Part shown: positions 34,936-44,062 of the stretch, piece after piece
Numbering within the stretch: the stretch's first letter is position 1
Layout: every line of letters starts with the position of its first letter
From: Desulfovibrio inopinatus DSM 10711
GTDB taxonomy: Bacteria > Desulfobacterota > Desulfovibrionia > Desulfovibrionales > Desulfovibrionaceae
Reading direction: 5' to 3'
Length of the DNA: 64,000 nt
NCBI RefSeq assembly: GCF_000429305.1
Contig: NZ_KE386880.1
Span: 99,215 to 163,214 of the forward strand
Program-made: the position numbers and the translations under genes
Notes under the pieces: generated by a model
What the model was told of the DNA's origin: nothing
The model's input: only the letters and a program-made list of their open reading frames with translations
The model's database searches: none

Positions 34936-36105
34936 ATGACCATGATCGTGACCTGCCCGAACTGCAATACGAAATACAATCTGCCCGATGGGAAGATTGG
35001 TCCGAAGGGGTTACCTGTACGGTGCGCCCGCTGTAAACATGTTTTTCATGTTGATCAGCATGGGCAGACCTCTTCTCCCGAGGCCTCAGCGCCTCAAGAG
35101 CCGTCTAAACCGGCTGCTTCATCGACGCCAAAAGCACCTAAAAAGCCAGCTCCGCCACCTCCTCCACCGCCTGTGGAAGACGATGAGCCGGAAGAGGACG
35201 AAACCGATCTCTTTGCAGGCTTGGATGATGAACCGGAAGAAGAATCGCAGGCTCCTTCTCCTGAAGACAATGAAGCCGATGACCTCTTCGGTCCAAGTGA
35301 TGATGAGGAAGAAGAGCCCCAGGCTCCTTCTTTTGAAGATAGTGAAACTGATGACCTCTTCGGTCCAAGTGACGATGAGGAAGACGACGTCATTGATGAG
35401 GATGAAAAAGCCGCTCCTGCCAAGGGAGGCTTCAGCCTTGAGGATGATGATACCGGTTTCGATCTTGATGCGAAGAAGAAAGACAAAAAAGAAAGCAGTG
35501 GCGGAGGGATTAAAAAACTTCTGCTCCTGGGTGGCATTTTGTTGCTTATTCTGGCTTTGACAGCCGGAGCGTTGTTCTATCTTGGGCTTATTCCTGGACT
35601 TGTCGGTGAAGAAATGACGCAGGAAGAGTCGGTGATGGAAGAACAAGCACAGACGGACGTCGGCTCCGAAGCGCCGGCTCCAAAAGCAACAGCCCAAGCG
35701 AGTGAATCGCTTGATGTATCCAAAATTGTACTGCAGAACGTGCGCCAGTACTATGTGAAGAATGAAAAGATCGGTCAGCTTTTTGTTATCGAAGGCAATG
35801 CCAAGAATCAGTTTCAGGCGTCGAAAGAACTTATTGAACTTGAGGCGAACCTGTTTGACGGCAATGGAGCCAGTGTTGCGTCGAAAAAAGTGATGGGTGG
35901 GAACACCGTTTCGCTCTTCCAGCTTCAAGTCATGACGAAAGAAGAGCTGGAGAATGCGCTCAACTCGCAAGTTGGGGTGCTCACTAACAACACCGACGTC
36001 AAGCCGGAACAAGAAGTACCCTTTATGATCGTATTCTTCGACATCCCCGAGAACGTCCAAGAATATCAAGTGAAAGTCATCAGCGCCAAGAATCCGGCGT
36101 CGTAA
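34936..36105 (+). CDS. Zinc-ribbon DUF3426-type membrane protein with acidic repeats
   Basis: The N-terminus is an MJ0042-type zinc ribbon (MIVTCPNCNTKYNLPDGKI, then VRCARCKHVFHV). A Pro/Ala linker follows, then an acidic region in which the unit DDLFGPSDDEE is repeated, also as a near-exact DNA repeat around 35280-35385. A single membrane helix (LLLLGGILLLILALTAGALF, about 194-214) leads to a C-terminal beta domain of the DUF3426 type. The layout implies a cytoplasmic zinc ribbon and an extracytoplasmic domain. Its role is unknown. Either of two closely spaced ATGs (34936 or 34942) could be used. Confidence 0.8.
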   Translation: MTMIVTCPNCNTKYNLPDGKIGPKGLPVRCARCKHVFHVDQHGQTSSPEASAPQEPSKPAASSTPKAPKKPAPPPPPPPVEDDEPEEDETDLFAGLDDEPEEESQAPSPEDNEADDLFGPSDDEEEEPQAPSFEDSETDDLFGPSDDEEDDVIDEDEKAAPAKGGFSLEDDDTGFDLDAKKKDKKESSGGGIKKLLLLGGILLLILALTAGALFYLGLIPGLVGEEMTQEESVMEEQAQTDVGSEAPAPKATAQASESLDVSKIVLQNVRQYYVKNEKIGQLFVIEGNAKNQFQASKELIELEANLFDGNGASVASKKVMGGNTVSLFQLQVMTKEELENALNSQVGVLTNNTDVKPEQEVPFMIVFFDIPENVQEYQVKVISAKNPAS

Positions 36106-36111
36106 TAATAC

Positions 36112-36220
36112 TGAGGGATGGAGAAGGGGAAGGGGGTTTTCCCGTCTTCTCTTCTCCATCCCCCAGCCCCTTCCCTCTCCTTTTCATCTCTGTCTCGAAG
36201 CCTCTTTTATGGCTTGGGAT
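36112..36220 (+). repeat. Dispersed intergenic pyrimidine-rich repeat, copy D
   Basis: GGGGAAGGGGGTTTTCCC opens it, followed by a C/T-rich arm (CCATCCCCCAGCCCC, TTCCCTCTCC), then CGAAGCCTCTTTTATGGC. It matches copies A and C in order and lies 7 bp after a stop codon, so it may also act as the terminator. Confidence 0.6.
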
Positions 36221-36324
36221 GGGATTTCTTTGCTACAATATTATGATGGTGATTTTCCGTGTATTTTGGAATCTTGCCATCATATTTTTTTGAAATGTGA
36301 ACAATCTCCCGGTAGTATGGCGAT

Positions 36325-37653
36325 ATGAAAAAGAAGACCGTGTATTATTGCAGTGAATGTGGAGCGCGTTCACCCATTTGGAAGGGGCAATGTCCAGGAT
36401 GCCAACAGTGGAATACCTTGGAGGAACGCCAGGAAACGCCTGTTCGTGCAGGGAGGACGCTTCCTCCTGGTTTGTCTTCTTCAAAGCCCGTTTCGCTCGT
36501 TGATCATCCCGATGCCGATCATGTTGCGTATTCAACAAGCATCGACGAACTCGACGCTGTGCTTGGTGGGGGGCTTGTCCCTGGTGGAGCCGTCTTGCTC
36601 GGCGGAGAACCAGGGATAGGTAAATCAACAATCTTGTTGCAGCTCTGCGCGAAAGTGAGCCGAGAAGGGCGTCGTGCTGTCTATGTGTCCGGAGAAGAAT
36701 CGCTGTCACAAATTAAAGGGAGAGCTCGCCGGCTTGATATTTTGGAAGACGGTATTCAGGCACTGGCAACCAATGATGCTGAAGCCGCCGTCAATATCAT
36801 TGAAAACGAATCCCCCGACCTCATCATTATCGATTCGGTGCAAACAATGGCATCACGCGATGTTGATGGACATGCAGGAAGTGTGTCGCAGGTTCGTACA
36901 GTCTCCCAAATGCTTATCGAGCGGACAAAAGCTTCCGGGACGACGCTGATTCTTGTCGGCCATGTCACCAAAGACGGTCAAATCGCCGGGCCCAAACTCG
37001 TTGAGCACATGGTGGATACGGTGTTGTATCTTGAAGGTGATCGGCGTCATCTCTTCCGCATTCTCCGTGTACTCAAGAATCGTTTCGGACCGAGCGATGA
37101 ATTGTTGGTCATGGAGATGGGGGGGACCGGCTTGACACCGGTGCCCGATCCCTCAACCTATTTTTTGGAGGATCGAGACGACTCCCTCTCCGGATCGGCT
37201 GTGGTCATGACCCTGGAAGGCCGGCGACCGTTTGCCGTAGAAGTTCAGGCTCTGGCCAGCAAAACCTATCTCGCCATTCCTCGCCGAACAGCGCTTGGAT
37301 TCGACCAAAATCGACTCCATCTTCTCCTCGCCGTCATTGAAAAACGTCTCGGCGTCAATCTTGGACAAAGTGACATCTATACTAAAATTGGCGGCGGCCT
37401 CAAAATGAACGATCCCGGTCTCGACCTTGGCATTGTGGCGGCTGTTCTTTCCTCGTTTTTTGATCGTCCTCTCCCACAAGGCGCGCTTTTCTGGGGAGAA
37501 ATCGACCTCAACGGCCGTATACGACCCGTCGAAGGTGGAGAAATCCGCGTGAAACAAGCCAAACGCCTTGGCTACAAGCCATTGTTTCATCCTGGTATGG
37601 GAAAGAAAAATGTGGCAACGCTGACAGATTTATACGGAATGTTGTTTGAGTAG
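36325..37653 (+). CDS. radA: DNA repair protein RadA
   Basis: RadA (Sms) is a RecA-like helicase that promotes branch migration at recombination forks. The 442 residues show the N-terminal zinc ribbon (YYCSECGARSPIWKGQCPGC), Walker A GGEPGIGKST, Walker B LIIIDSVQ, the RadA-specific KNRFGPSDE motif and the C-terminal Lon-like P domain with VEVQALAS and GGLKMNDPGLDLGI. The length is normal. No clear Shine-Dalgarno is present (ATGGCGATATG). Confidence 0.95.
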   Translation: MKKKTVYYCSECGARSPIWKGQCPGCQQWNTLEERQETPVRAGRTLPPGLSSSKPVSLVDHPDADHVAYSTSIDELDAVLGGGLVPGGAVLLGGEPGIGKSTILLQLCAKVSREGRRAVYVSGEESLSQIKGRARRLDILEDGIQALATNDAEAAVNIIENESPDLIIIDSVQTMASRDVDGHAGSVSQVRTVSQMLIERTKASGTTLILVGHVTKDGQIAGPKLVEHMVDTVLYLEGDRRHLFRILRVLKNRFGPSDELLVMEMGGTGLTPVPDPSTYFLEDRDDSLSGSAVVMTLEGRRPFAVEVQALASKTYLAIPRRTALGFDQNRLHLLLAVIEKRLGVNLGQSDIYTKIGGGLKMNDPGLDLGIVAAVLSSFFDRPLPQGALFWGEIDLNGRIRPVEGGEIRVKQAKRLGYKPLFHPGMGKKNVATLTDLYGMLFE

Positions 37654-38156
37654 AAGAAAACTCTCATCGCTTACAGAAATTTTATGTGTACGTCTTTCAC
37701 GGAGTGTTTGTAGAATATCCATCTGTTGCATATCGTTTGAGATCTTTTTTCAGATGAACGGATATCGTGCGTCAGGCGGTCAATAGTATCTGCGTGAATT
37801 GTACAAGAGCTGTTTCGTTGAAATTGAGAAGATTGACCACGCTCTACGTTGAATGGAAGGAGAGTTTGTTTTTTATTGACGTTTCGCCTTCATCATACAG
37901 GCGGTTGTCATCGCGTGTTTTGAAAATTGTACGCAAACCTCCCTCAAAATGTCATGCCTGCTGTCATAGTTTGACATCGAGAGCTGTTGAGTCGTCAACA
38001 GACCTTTGGAGCACCAATAATCCATATTTCGCTCAAGGATTTTAAAGCTCTCGAAGGTGCGAAAGCGATGTTGAAGTTCGCTTTCGTAAAAACTCTGGAA
38101 CGAAGTTCTTGATACGGCTTTATTCTTGGCAAACTCTGATGCAAAGGAGGGACGTG
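37654..38156. other. Gene-free stretch upstream of a hypothetical gene
   Basis: Only short unsupported frames occur. A TTGACA box (37971-37976) is followed by the dyad CTGTTGA-GTCG-TCAACAG (37984-38001), which looks like a promoter with an overlapping operator for the gene at 38157. The match is suggestive only. Confidence 0.4.
37984..38001. promoter_or_regulatory. Dyad, possible operator
   Basis: CTGTTGA and TCAACAG are perfect inverted repeats with a 4-bp spacer, placed 7 bp after a TTGACA hexamer and about 155 bp upstream of the next gene. Confidence 0.35.
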
Positions 38157-38567
38157 GTGAATACCACTGAATATCTACCGAGTCGGGTCGTTGCGCTGTT
38201 TAACTGTTCACTGGACGTGGAAAAACAGACGCTTTCGTGGGGGAAAATGCTGGACCTCCCGGATATGACCGGAGTCGTGACGGATTACGACGGAGACAGT
38301 GGCTTTGATGTGACCTGTGATTTTCATGTGAAATCGAATTCAGCGCATACAGGGTACTATATTCAATCTGGAAAGGAGAAGTGGGAAATATACAAAAGCC
38401 CCGCGTATCCCGCGTATTGGTATATCCCGTATACGGATGGACAATCGCCCATCGACGAAGGGGCAATTCGTGAGTTGGACGGATGCACTACGCTTTATCG
38501 AAACACCATGATTGACGCCGCGTATGCGTCAGAAGGACGTCCTCGCCGAGCTTCCCGTCACGTCTAA
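38157..38567 (+). CDS. Hypothetical protein of 136 residues
   Basis: A GTG start at 38157 follows AAAGGAGG with 6-bp spacing, a strong site that decides the start. The protein is acidic, rich in Tyr and Asp, and has no signal peptide or membrane helix. Sections such as VVTDYDGDSGFDVTCDFHV and YPAYWYIPYTDGQSP suggest a small beta fold. I do not recognise it. It is monocistronic with a terminator-like hairpin behind it. Confidence 0.6.
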   Translation: MNTTEYLPSRVVALFNCSLDVEKQTLSWGKMLDLPDMTGVVTDYDGDSGFDVTCDFHVKSNSAHTGYYIQSGKEKWEIYKSPAYPAYWYIPYTDGQSPIDEGAIRELDGCTTLYRNTMIDAAYASEGRPRRASRHV

Positions 38568-38593
38568 TACACTTGAATACGAGCGCGTTTCGT

Positions 38594-38634
38594 AAAAATA
38601 CTCGATATAAACGTTGAATTTTTTGAGTATTTTT
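38594..38634 (+). terminator. Terminator after the 136-residue hypothetical gene
   Basis: AAAAATACTC (38594-38603) pairs with GAGTATTTTT (38625-38634), 26 bp after the stop. Confidence 0.6.
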
Positions 38635-38677
38635 CTGGCCTCTCACCCCGTAAAATAATGTTGAAGAGGGGTTGGCT

Positions 38678-38720
38678 CTGCACTCACTTTCGAAAAGAAC
38701 GTTTCAGAAAGTGAGTGCAG
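38678..38720 (-). terminator. Hairpin downstream of cysS
   Basis: CTGCACTCACTTTC (38678-38691) pairs perfectly with its complement at 38707-38720, 14 bp past the cysS stop on the minus strand. No strong T run follows. Confidence 0.6.
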
Positions 38721-38734
38721 GGGGCAGAGGCAAA

Positions 38735-40192
38735 TTACATTACATCCCAAACCGTTCCTTCCGGCGTGTCTTTAACTTCGACATGCATGGCGGCAAGCTC
38801 ATCGCGGATGGCGTCGGATGCGGCAAAGTCTTTGGCTTTCCGGGCGTCTTGGCGTTTTTGAATCAGCGCTTCGACCGCTGCCGGGTCAATGTTGTGGCGT
38901 TTCGCCCGGCTGGATTTGAGATTTTCCAAAAATTCGGCCGGCGGAGTGTCGAAGACCGCGAAGACATCGGCAAGACCACGGATTGTGTCGCGGATTTCCA
39001 GCGTGAGATCTTTGGCTTGTCCACTTTTCTTGAGTGCTTTGTCATCAAGAATACGCCCGGCCAAGCGGACAAGGCTGAAAATGTGACCCAATGCTGCTGC
39101 CGTGTTGAGATCGTCTTCAAGCGACTCGGTGATCGCGGCTTTGTGCGTCTCGTACTCTTGGCGCATGTCGTCGGGAAGCGGGGTACCGGACCATTTGGTA
39201 CGCTTGGAGGCTTCGTCAATGGCGGCCAGTGTTTGATAAATACGTTTGATGCCTTTCTCCGCTTCAGACAAGGCCGCGTCGGAATAGTCCAGTGGGCTGC
39301 GGTAATGCGTTGTCAGCAGGAAAAAGCGTAATACTTCGGGAAGGTACAGCTTGAAGATGTCACGAATTGTGATGAAGTTGCCCAGCGATTTGGACATCTT
39401 TTCGGAGTTGATCTGTACAAACCCATTGTGCACCCAAAAGCGGGCAAACTCTTTGCCGGTGGCGGCTTCGGATTGAGCCAGTTCGTTTTCATGGTGCGGA
39501 AAGAGCAAATCCTGACCACCACCATGAATGTCAAACGGAATACCGAGAAGTTTTTCACTCATGGCCGAGCATTCCAGGTGCCATCCCGGACGACCGGGGC
39601 CCCAGGGGCTTTCCCACGTGGGTTCACCCGGTTTAGCGCCTTTCCATAATGCGAAATCGAGCGGGTCTTCTTTTTCTTCGCCAGGTGCGATGCGCGCCCC
39701 GGAACGCATTTCTTCGATATTGCGGCCCGAGAGTTTTCCATACCCATCAAAAGAACGAACACGGAAATATACATCGCCGGACGGGGTCGCGTAGGCATGA
39801 CCTCTTTCGATAAGGGTCGCAGCCAGGTCGATCATTTCCTGGACAAATTCCGTAGCCTTGGGCTCATGGTCGGCACGTTGAATACGCAACGCGTCCATAT
39901 CATCGTAAAAGGCTTGAATATAGGTATCGGCAATGTCGCGCTCGGTGGTATTTTCACGAGCGGCACGTTTAATGATCTTGTCGTCGATGTCGGTGAAATT
40001 GCGAACAAAGGTGACCGTGTTTCCGATTTTTCGCAGATACCGCACCAAGGTATCGAAAACCACGGATGAACGTGCATGACCAATATGGCAGTAGTCATAG
40101 GCCGTGATGCCGCAGGCATACAACCCGACGCGCCCCGGAACAAGTGGGGTGAAGGCTTCTTTCTTTTTGGTCATGGAATTGAAAAGCTGCAT
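38735..40192 (-). CDS. cysS: Cysteinyl-tRNA synthetase
   Basis: This enzyme charges tRNA-Cys. The 485 residues have the class I signatures YCHIGHARS and EKMSKSLGNF, the zinc ligands (Cys in YACGITAYD, Cys in HLECSAMSEKLLG, and the HHENELAQSEA His), and the C-terminal helical DALR-type domain. GGAGGAAAT precedes the ATG. It lies 48 bp after ispDF on the same strand. The ispDF-cysS pairing is common in bacteria. Confidence 0.96.
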   Translation of the reverse strand: MQLFNSMTKKKEAFTPLVPGRVGLYACGITAYDYCHIGHARSSVVFDTLVRYLRKIGNTVTFVRNFTDIDDKIIKRAARENTTERDIADTYIQAFYDDMDALRIQRADHEPKATEFVQEMIDLAATLIERGHAYATPSGDVYFRVRSFDGYGKLSGRNIEEMRSGARIAPGEEKEDPLDFALWKGAKPGEPTWESPWGPGRPGWHLECSAMSEKLLGIPFDIHGGGQDLLFPHHENELAQSEAATGKEFARFWVHNGFVQINSEKMSKSLGNFITIRDIFKLYLPEVLRFFLLTTHYRSPLDYSDAALSEAEKGIKRIYQTLAAIDEASKRTKWSGTPLPDDMRQEYETHKAAITESLEDDLNTAAALGHIFSLVRLAGRILDDKALKKSGQAKDLTLEIRDTIRGLADVFAVFDTPPAEFLENLKSSRAKRHNIDPAAVEALIQKRQDARKAKDFAASDAIRDELAAMHVEVKDTPEGTVWDVM

Positions 40193-40240
40193 ATTTCCTC
40201 CGAATGGATCGTGTCGGGATAATCAAAAGGGGAAAAGGCG

Positions 40241-41449
40241 TTACGCCAGAACCGTGACAAGGGCAACGGCCTTGATGCCTTTTTTTTCACCGGTAAAACC
40301 AAGGCCTTCTTCTGTCGTTGCTTTGACATTGACACAGCCCGGCCCGATTTCAAGGAGCCGGGCCACATTTTTTTGAATATTGGCTCTGTGCGGGCCAACT
40401 TTAGGTATTTGACAGATAATAGTGAGATCCACATGGTGAATCGTCATTTTGCGGGTGTTGATGCTTTCCATAATCTCGGAAATGAACACCGCGCTTTCCA
40501 TGTTATCATAAGCCGGGTCGGAGTCGGGAAAATGATGACCGATATCGCCTTGAACCAGACATCCAAGAAGAGCATCGGCCAAAGCGTGTAAGAGGACGTC
40601 CCCGTCCGAGTGTGCCAGAACGGCGGGGGCTCCGGGAATGGGCACGGTTCCAAGTTTCATCGGTCGAGGCGGGGTGCGTGAAACAGCATCGGGGTCGGCA
40701 TATCGGTGGACATCATAGCCATATCCGACACGAGGCAAGCGGAGTTCCATAGGATCGTCCTTCGGGCGAAGCAATTCCAAATCTTCGGGGGTGGTGATTT
40801 TGATGTTTCTTTCATCACCGGGAACAATCACGGCTTTCAGGCCAAGATGTTCGATGAGCGATGCATCGTCTGTCACGTCGAAATCATCTTGTTTGACCTT
40901 CGCAAAGGCCTTGAGCAGCGAGGGGCGGCGTACGGCTTGTGGGGTTTGTACGGCAGCAAGATGCGATCGCTGCAGGGTTGTTTCAATGACGTCGTCGTGG
41001 ACAACCTTGACGGTATCTTTGACGGGAATCGCCGGAACAGCGGCGTGTGCCCCGTTTTCAATAGCCGTGAGAAGATCGGTGACAATACGTGGACTGAAAA
41101 ACGGACGGGCCGCGTCATGAACCAGCAGCACATCTGCATCTTTCGGTGACGTGTTCATCCCGTTTTCGACAGAGTCCTGGCGACGTACGCCACCGGCTGT
41201 CACAAGATACGGTAACCCGAGATCTTCTTTGGCAAACAGATCGTTCACGGTTTGTTGTGCGCTATTGAATTCTTCGGGAGGAAAAACGAATACGAGACCA
41301 GACAAAGCCGGACACATGGCGAAGGTTCGGGCCGAGCGCCAAAAAAGGGGCGCATTTTCATATTCGATAAACTGTTTTCGAACGGCGAGACCGGCTTCTT
41401 TGAGGCGTGAGCCTTGCCCGGCTGCCAGGATAATGCCCCAAACGGACAT
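40241..41449 (-). CDS. ispDF: Bifunctional IspD/IspF enzyme of isoprenoid synthesis
   Basis: This fused enzyme catalyses two steps of the methylerythritol phosphate pathway. The start at 41449 follows AAGGAGCCC, giving 402 residues. The IspD cytidylyltransferase half (about 1-225) has ILAAGQGSRL and VHDAARPFFS. The IspF cyclase half (about 240-402) has GYGYDVHRY, AHSDGDVLLHALADALLG and DIGHHFPDSDP, with zinc ligands Asp and His. The intermediate IspE step is encoded elsewhere. It is probably transcribed with cysS downstream; rnpB lies upstream on the same strand. Confidence 0.95.
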   Translation of the reverse strand: MSVWGIILAAGQGSRLKEAGLAVRKQFIEYENAPLFWRSARTFAMCPALSGLVFVFPPEEFNSAQQTVNDLFAKEDLGLPYLVTAGGVRRQDSVENGMNTSPKDADVLLVHDAARPFFSPRIVTDLLTAIENGAHAAVPAIPVKDTVKVVHDDVIETTLQRSHLAAVQTPQAVRRPSLLKAFAKVKQDDFDVTDDASLIEHLGLKAVIVPGDERNIKITTPEDLELLRPKDDPMELRLPRVGYGYDVHRYADPDAVSRTPPRPMKLGTVPIPGAPAVLAHSDGDVLLHALADALLGCLVQGDIGHHFPDSDPAYDNMESAVFISEIMESINTRKMTIHHVDLTIICQIPKVGPHRANIQKNVARLLEIGPGCVNVKATTEEGLGFTGEKKGIKAVALVTVLA

Positions 41450-41564
41450 GTCGGGCTCCTTGCAAGCGAATTGTCGTCGAATCAAAAGGGGAAACGAATG
41501 TAGACGTTTGCATTCCAGGACGCAAGGTTTTGCATCCTGGCATAAATGAATTTTTCCATAATAA

Positions 41565-41935
41565 ATGGGGAGTCGGCCGATAAGCCGGGTCTTGTTCCCC
41601 GTATAAACGGGGTGATCGTCATTCCTCTAGGATCGAAATTACTCTCGACCTCAAGCAACCAACCCGGGAACAGAGTCGGGCCGACCCATGTGTTCCCCTA
41701 TTCGGTCTTGCTCCAGACGGGGCTTACCTGGCCGACCGTGTCACCACGGCCGCCGGTGGGCTCTTACCCCACCGTTTCACCCTTACCTGCCGAGATGTTC
41801 GGCGGGCGGTCTGCTTTCTGTTGCGCTTTCCTGGGATCACTCCCACTGGGCGTTACCCAGCGCCTTGCCCTACGGAGCCCGGACTTTCCTCCCCGAGCCA
41901 TACGGCTCGCGGCGACGATCTGTCCAACTCCCCAG
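41565..41935 (-). ncRNA. rnpB: RNase P RNA (bacterial type A)
   Basis: On the minus strand the sequence starts GGGGAGTTGGACAGATCG and reaches the universal 5' signature GAGGAAAGTCCGGGCTCC, then the CRII-CRIV elements including AGGGTGAAACGGTGGGGTAAGAG shortened here to its core GGGTGAAACGG. It ends in GACTCCCC. The first and last seven bases (GGGGAGT, 41933-41927, and ACTCCCC, 41573-41567) pair to form P1. The RNA is the ribozyme that matures tRNA 5' ends. Ends are accurate to a few bases. Apparent protein frames across it are spurious. Confidence 0.95.
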
Positions 41936-42129
41936 CAGACACAATAAGTCTTTCTTCGTCAATCGTCAAAGCACGTTGAGAAGGTGCGTTATGATAGGGC
42001 TACACGGGGAAGGTGTTTTAATGTGCGAATAACATGCTGATATTTTTTATTATTTGTTGTGAGGTGAAAGATGTGATACATTTTTGCCTGCGCAAGGAGT
42101 TTGTTTTTTTATGTGAAGGAGCAAGTATA

Positions 42130-43344
42130 ATGTCGATGCAATCGGAACGTCCATCGGATGATATCCAATGGAATTTGCGGATTATTCTTCCGCTGATGGC
42201 CGTGGTTTTTATTGCGTTTCTCGTTATTGGCATGGCCATTCCGGTTGTCCCACTCTATGTTTCGCGCAAGCTGGGATATGGTCCGGTGATGGTCGGTGTT
42301 GCCGTGAGTTGTGAATTTGTGGCCGCACTGTTTTCACGTTTCTGGGCTGGGCGGTATGCCGACACGCGAGGGACAAAACGAACAGTCATTATTGGCCTGG
42401 TTACTGGGTTTGGTTCCGGGGTATTTTATTTGTTGTCACTGTGGCTATTTCGTCTGCCGATGGTTGCGGCGATGATGCTTTTGTTGGGACGAATATTACT
42501 TGGTGGAGCGGAAAGCTTTATCATCACCGGGGCGCTGACGTGGGGACTGAGTATTGTCGGGCCGTTGCATGCCGGTAAAGTCATTTCCTGGATTGGTACC
42601 GCAATATGGGCGGCATTTGCCGTGGGAGCACCGGTTGGAATGGCGTTGTATGATCCGTTTGGATTTTTCGCCGTCGCATTGGGAACCGCGGTGTTACCGC
42701 TCGCGACATTATGTGTCGTCATCCCGCTGAAACAAAGAACTGTGCATAGAACATCAACGGTCCATTCCTCCATTTCGCAAATTCTCCGTGCTGTTTGGCT
42801 TCCCGGGACTGGACTGGGACTGACTGCGGTCGGGTTCGGTTCCATCACAACCTTTGGGGCATTGTTATTTGCCGATCGTGGCTGGGAAGCGACGTGGCTT
42901 GTATTCACATCGTTAAGTGCCGCCTTTATTCTCGGACGGGTTGTGTTCGGCCATATACCGGATAGGATTGGGGGGGCGCGTTCGGCGTTAATCAGCGTGT
43001 TTGTAGAAGCAGCGGGTTTGTTCTTGATATGGCTCGCCTCAGGACCGCTCTTGGTCTTTATCGGGGCTGCGGTAACTGGTTTGGGATACGCCCTTGTGTA
43101 TCCAGGCTTCGGACTGGAAGCGATGCACATGACCCCTTCAGAAGACCATGGTCTCGCCATGGGAGCCTATACTGCATTTCTCGACCTGGCTCTTGGCATT
43201 ACCGGTCCCTCTCTTGGTCTTGTGGCAAGTTGGGTCGGCCTGGAATTTATTTTTCTTGTCGCCGGGATAAGCGTCCTCGCTGCCGCGTGGATTGCACTCG
43301 TCCTGATGCGGAATGGAAGAAGGGCGCCGGGTGCAGCTGGCTAA
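42130..43344 (+). CDS. Major facilitator superfamily transporter
   Basis: A 404-residue inner membrane protein with twelve predicted helices. The MFS signature between helices 2 and 3 reads GRYADTRGTKRTVIIG, and its counterpart in the second half is FGHIPDRIGGARSALI. The start at 42130 follows GAAGGAGC; upstream in-frame codons lack one. It resembles the sugar/drug efflux (YhhS-like) branch, but the substrate cannot be predicted. The AT-rich accessory stretch begins directly after it. Confidence 0.85.
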   Translation: MSMQSERPSDDIQWNLRIILPLMAVVFIAFLVIGMAIPVVPLYVSRKLGYGPVMVGVAVSCEFVAALFSRFWAGRYADTRGTKRTVIIGLVTGFGSGVFYLLSLWLFRLPMVAAMMLLLGRILLGGAESFIITGALTWGLSIVGPLHAGKVISWIGTAIWAAFAVGAPVGMALYDPFGFFAVALGTAVLPLATLCVVIPLKQRTVHRTSTVHSSISQILRAVWLPGTGLGLTAVGFGSITTFGALLFADRGWEATWLVFTSLSAAFILGRVVFGHIPDRIGGARSALISVFVEAAGLFLIWLASGPLLVFIGAAVTGLGYALVYPGFGLEAMHMTPSEDHGLAMGAYTAFLDLALGITGPSLGLVASWVGLEFIFLVAGISVLAAAWIALVLMRNGRRAPGAAG

Positions 43345-44062
43345 ACCTCCAGAGATTTTCTGAAGTTCACTCACTTTCTGTTCTTTAATATCTTGCGAAT
43401 AAGACATTAAGGTTTGGTGCTAAAACCAAACCGTTGCTCATCTCTTGAGTGAAGTTTTGAAAGGGGCTCAATAAGAAAAAATAAAAATAAAGTCGGTGAG
43501 TTAAAACTCTATACAGGACTGCTGGGCACTTTAAATTGAAGGCCTGGACCTATGTGACCTTGAGCGGTGTTTTTTCGTGGCAACGAATCTTGTGGTCTGT
43601 CGCAGTGGAGCCTGTTTTTATGATAATTTTCTTGTAACACGTAGTCTCAAATCTAAAAGAGGAGTATAAATGCTATAGCACAGTCATGTTGTTATTTATT
43701 GATACAGTCGACGAGATAATTCGTGATATAATTCGTATAATACATATACCTCGTTGTTTTTGATTTTTATAATTGAAATCGGAGTTTTATGTTTGATTGT
43801 TGAATATGGAATTGCATTTATTGGCAAGGATAATTCATATTTCACTTTCTGGAGTTGTTGTGTTATAATCCATGTCTATATATCGAGTGTCAAGTTGCCA
43901 AGATTAAAAGAGAAAGAAAACTGATTTTGAGGAACATTGTCAAAGAATAATAGAATTTGAAACAGAAAAATAGAAATGGTCTTTAGCTCCGTTTAAAGAG
44001 TCACAGATAATGGGAGTGGGGGGTGTTCTCTCCAATTATCTGTGACTCTTGAGTCAATGTCA
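43345..44062. other. AT-rich gene-free stretch at the start of an accessory segment
   Basis: About 700 bp without a supported gene and with visibly lower GC than the flanks. It includes a hairpin GGTTTGGT / ACCAAACC (43411-43432) after the transporter gene and the terminator at 43996-44050. Purine-rich segments with ribosome-binding-like AGAGGAG (near 43660) lead only into a two-codon frame. Confidence 0.5.
43996..44050 (-). terminator. Terminator of the nuclease gene
   Basis: AAGAGTCACAGATAAT (43996-44011) pairs over 16 bp with its exact complement at 44035-44050. It starts 13 bp after the stop of the nuclease gene, with T residues following on the minus strand. Confidence 0.75.

Noticed and set aside
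37767-38045. 92-codon GTG-started frame upstream of the 136-residue gene
   Set aside because: No ribosome binding site and low-complexity, Cys/Ser-rich translation; more likely promoter region.
41546-42032. Plus-strand frames across the rnpB locus
   Set aside because: The sequence is RNase P RNA on the minus strand; the frames are incidental.
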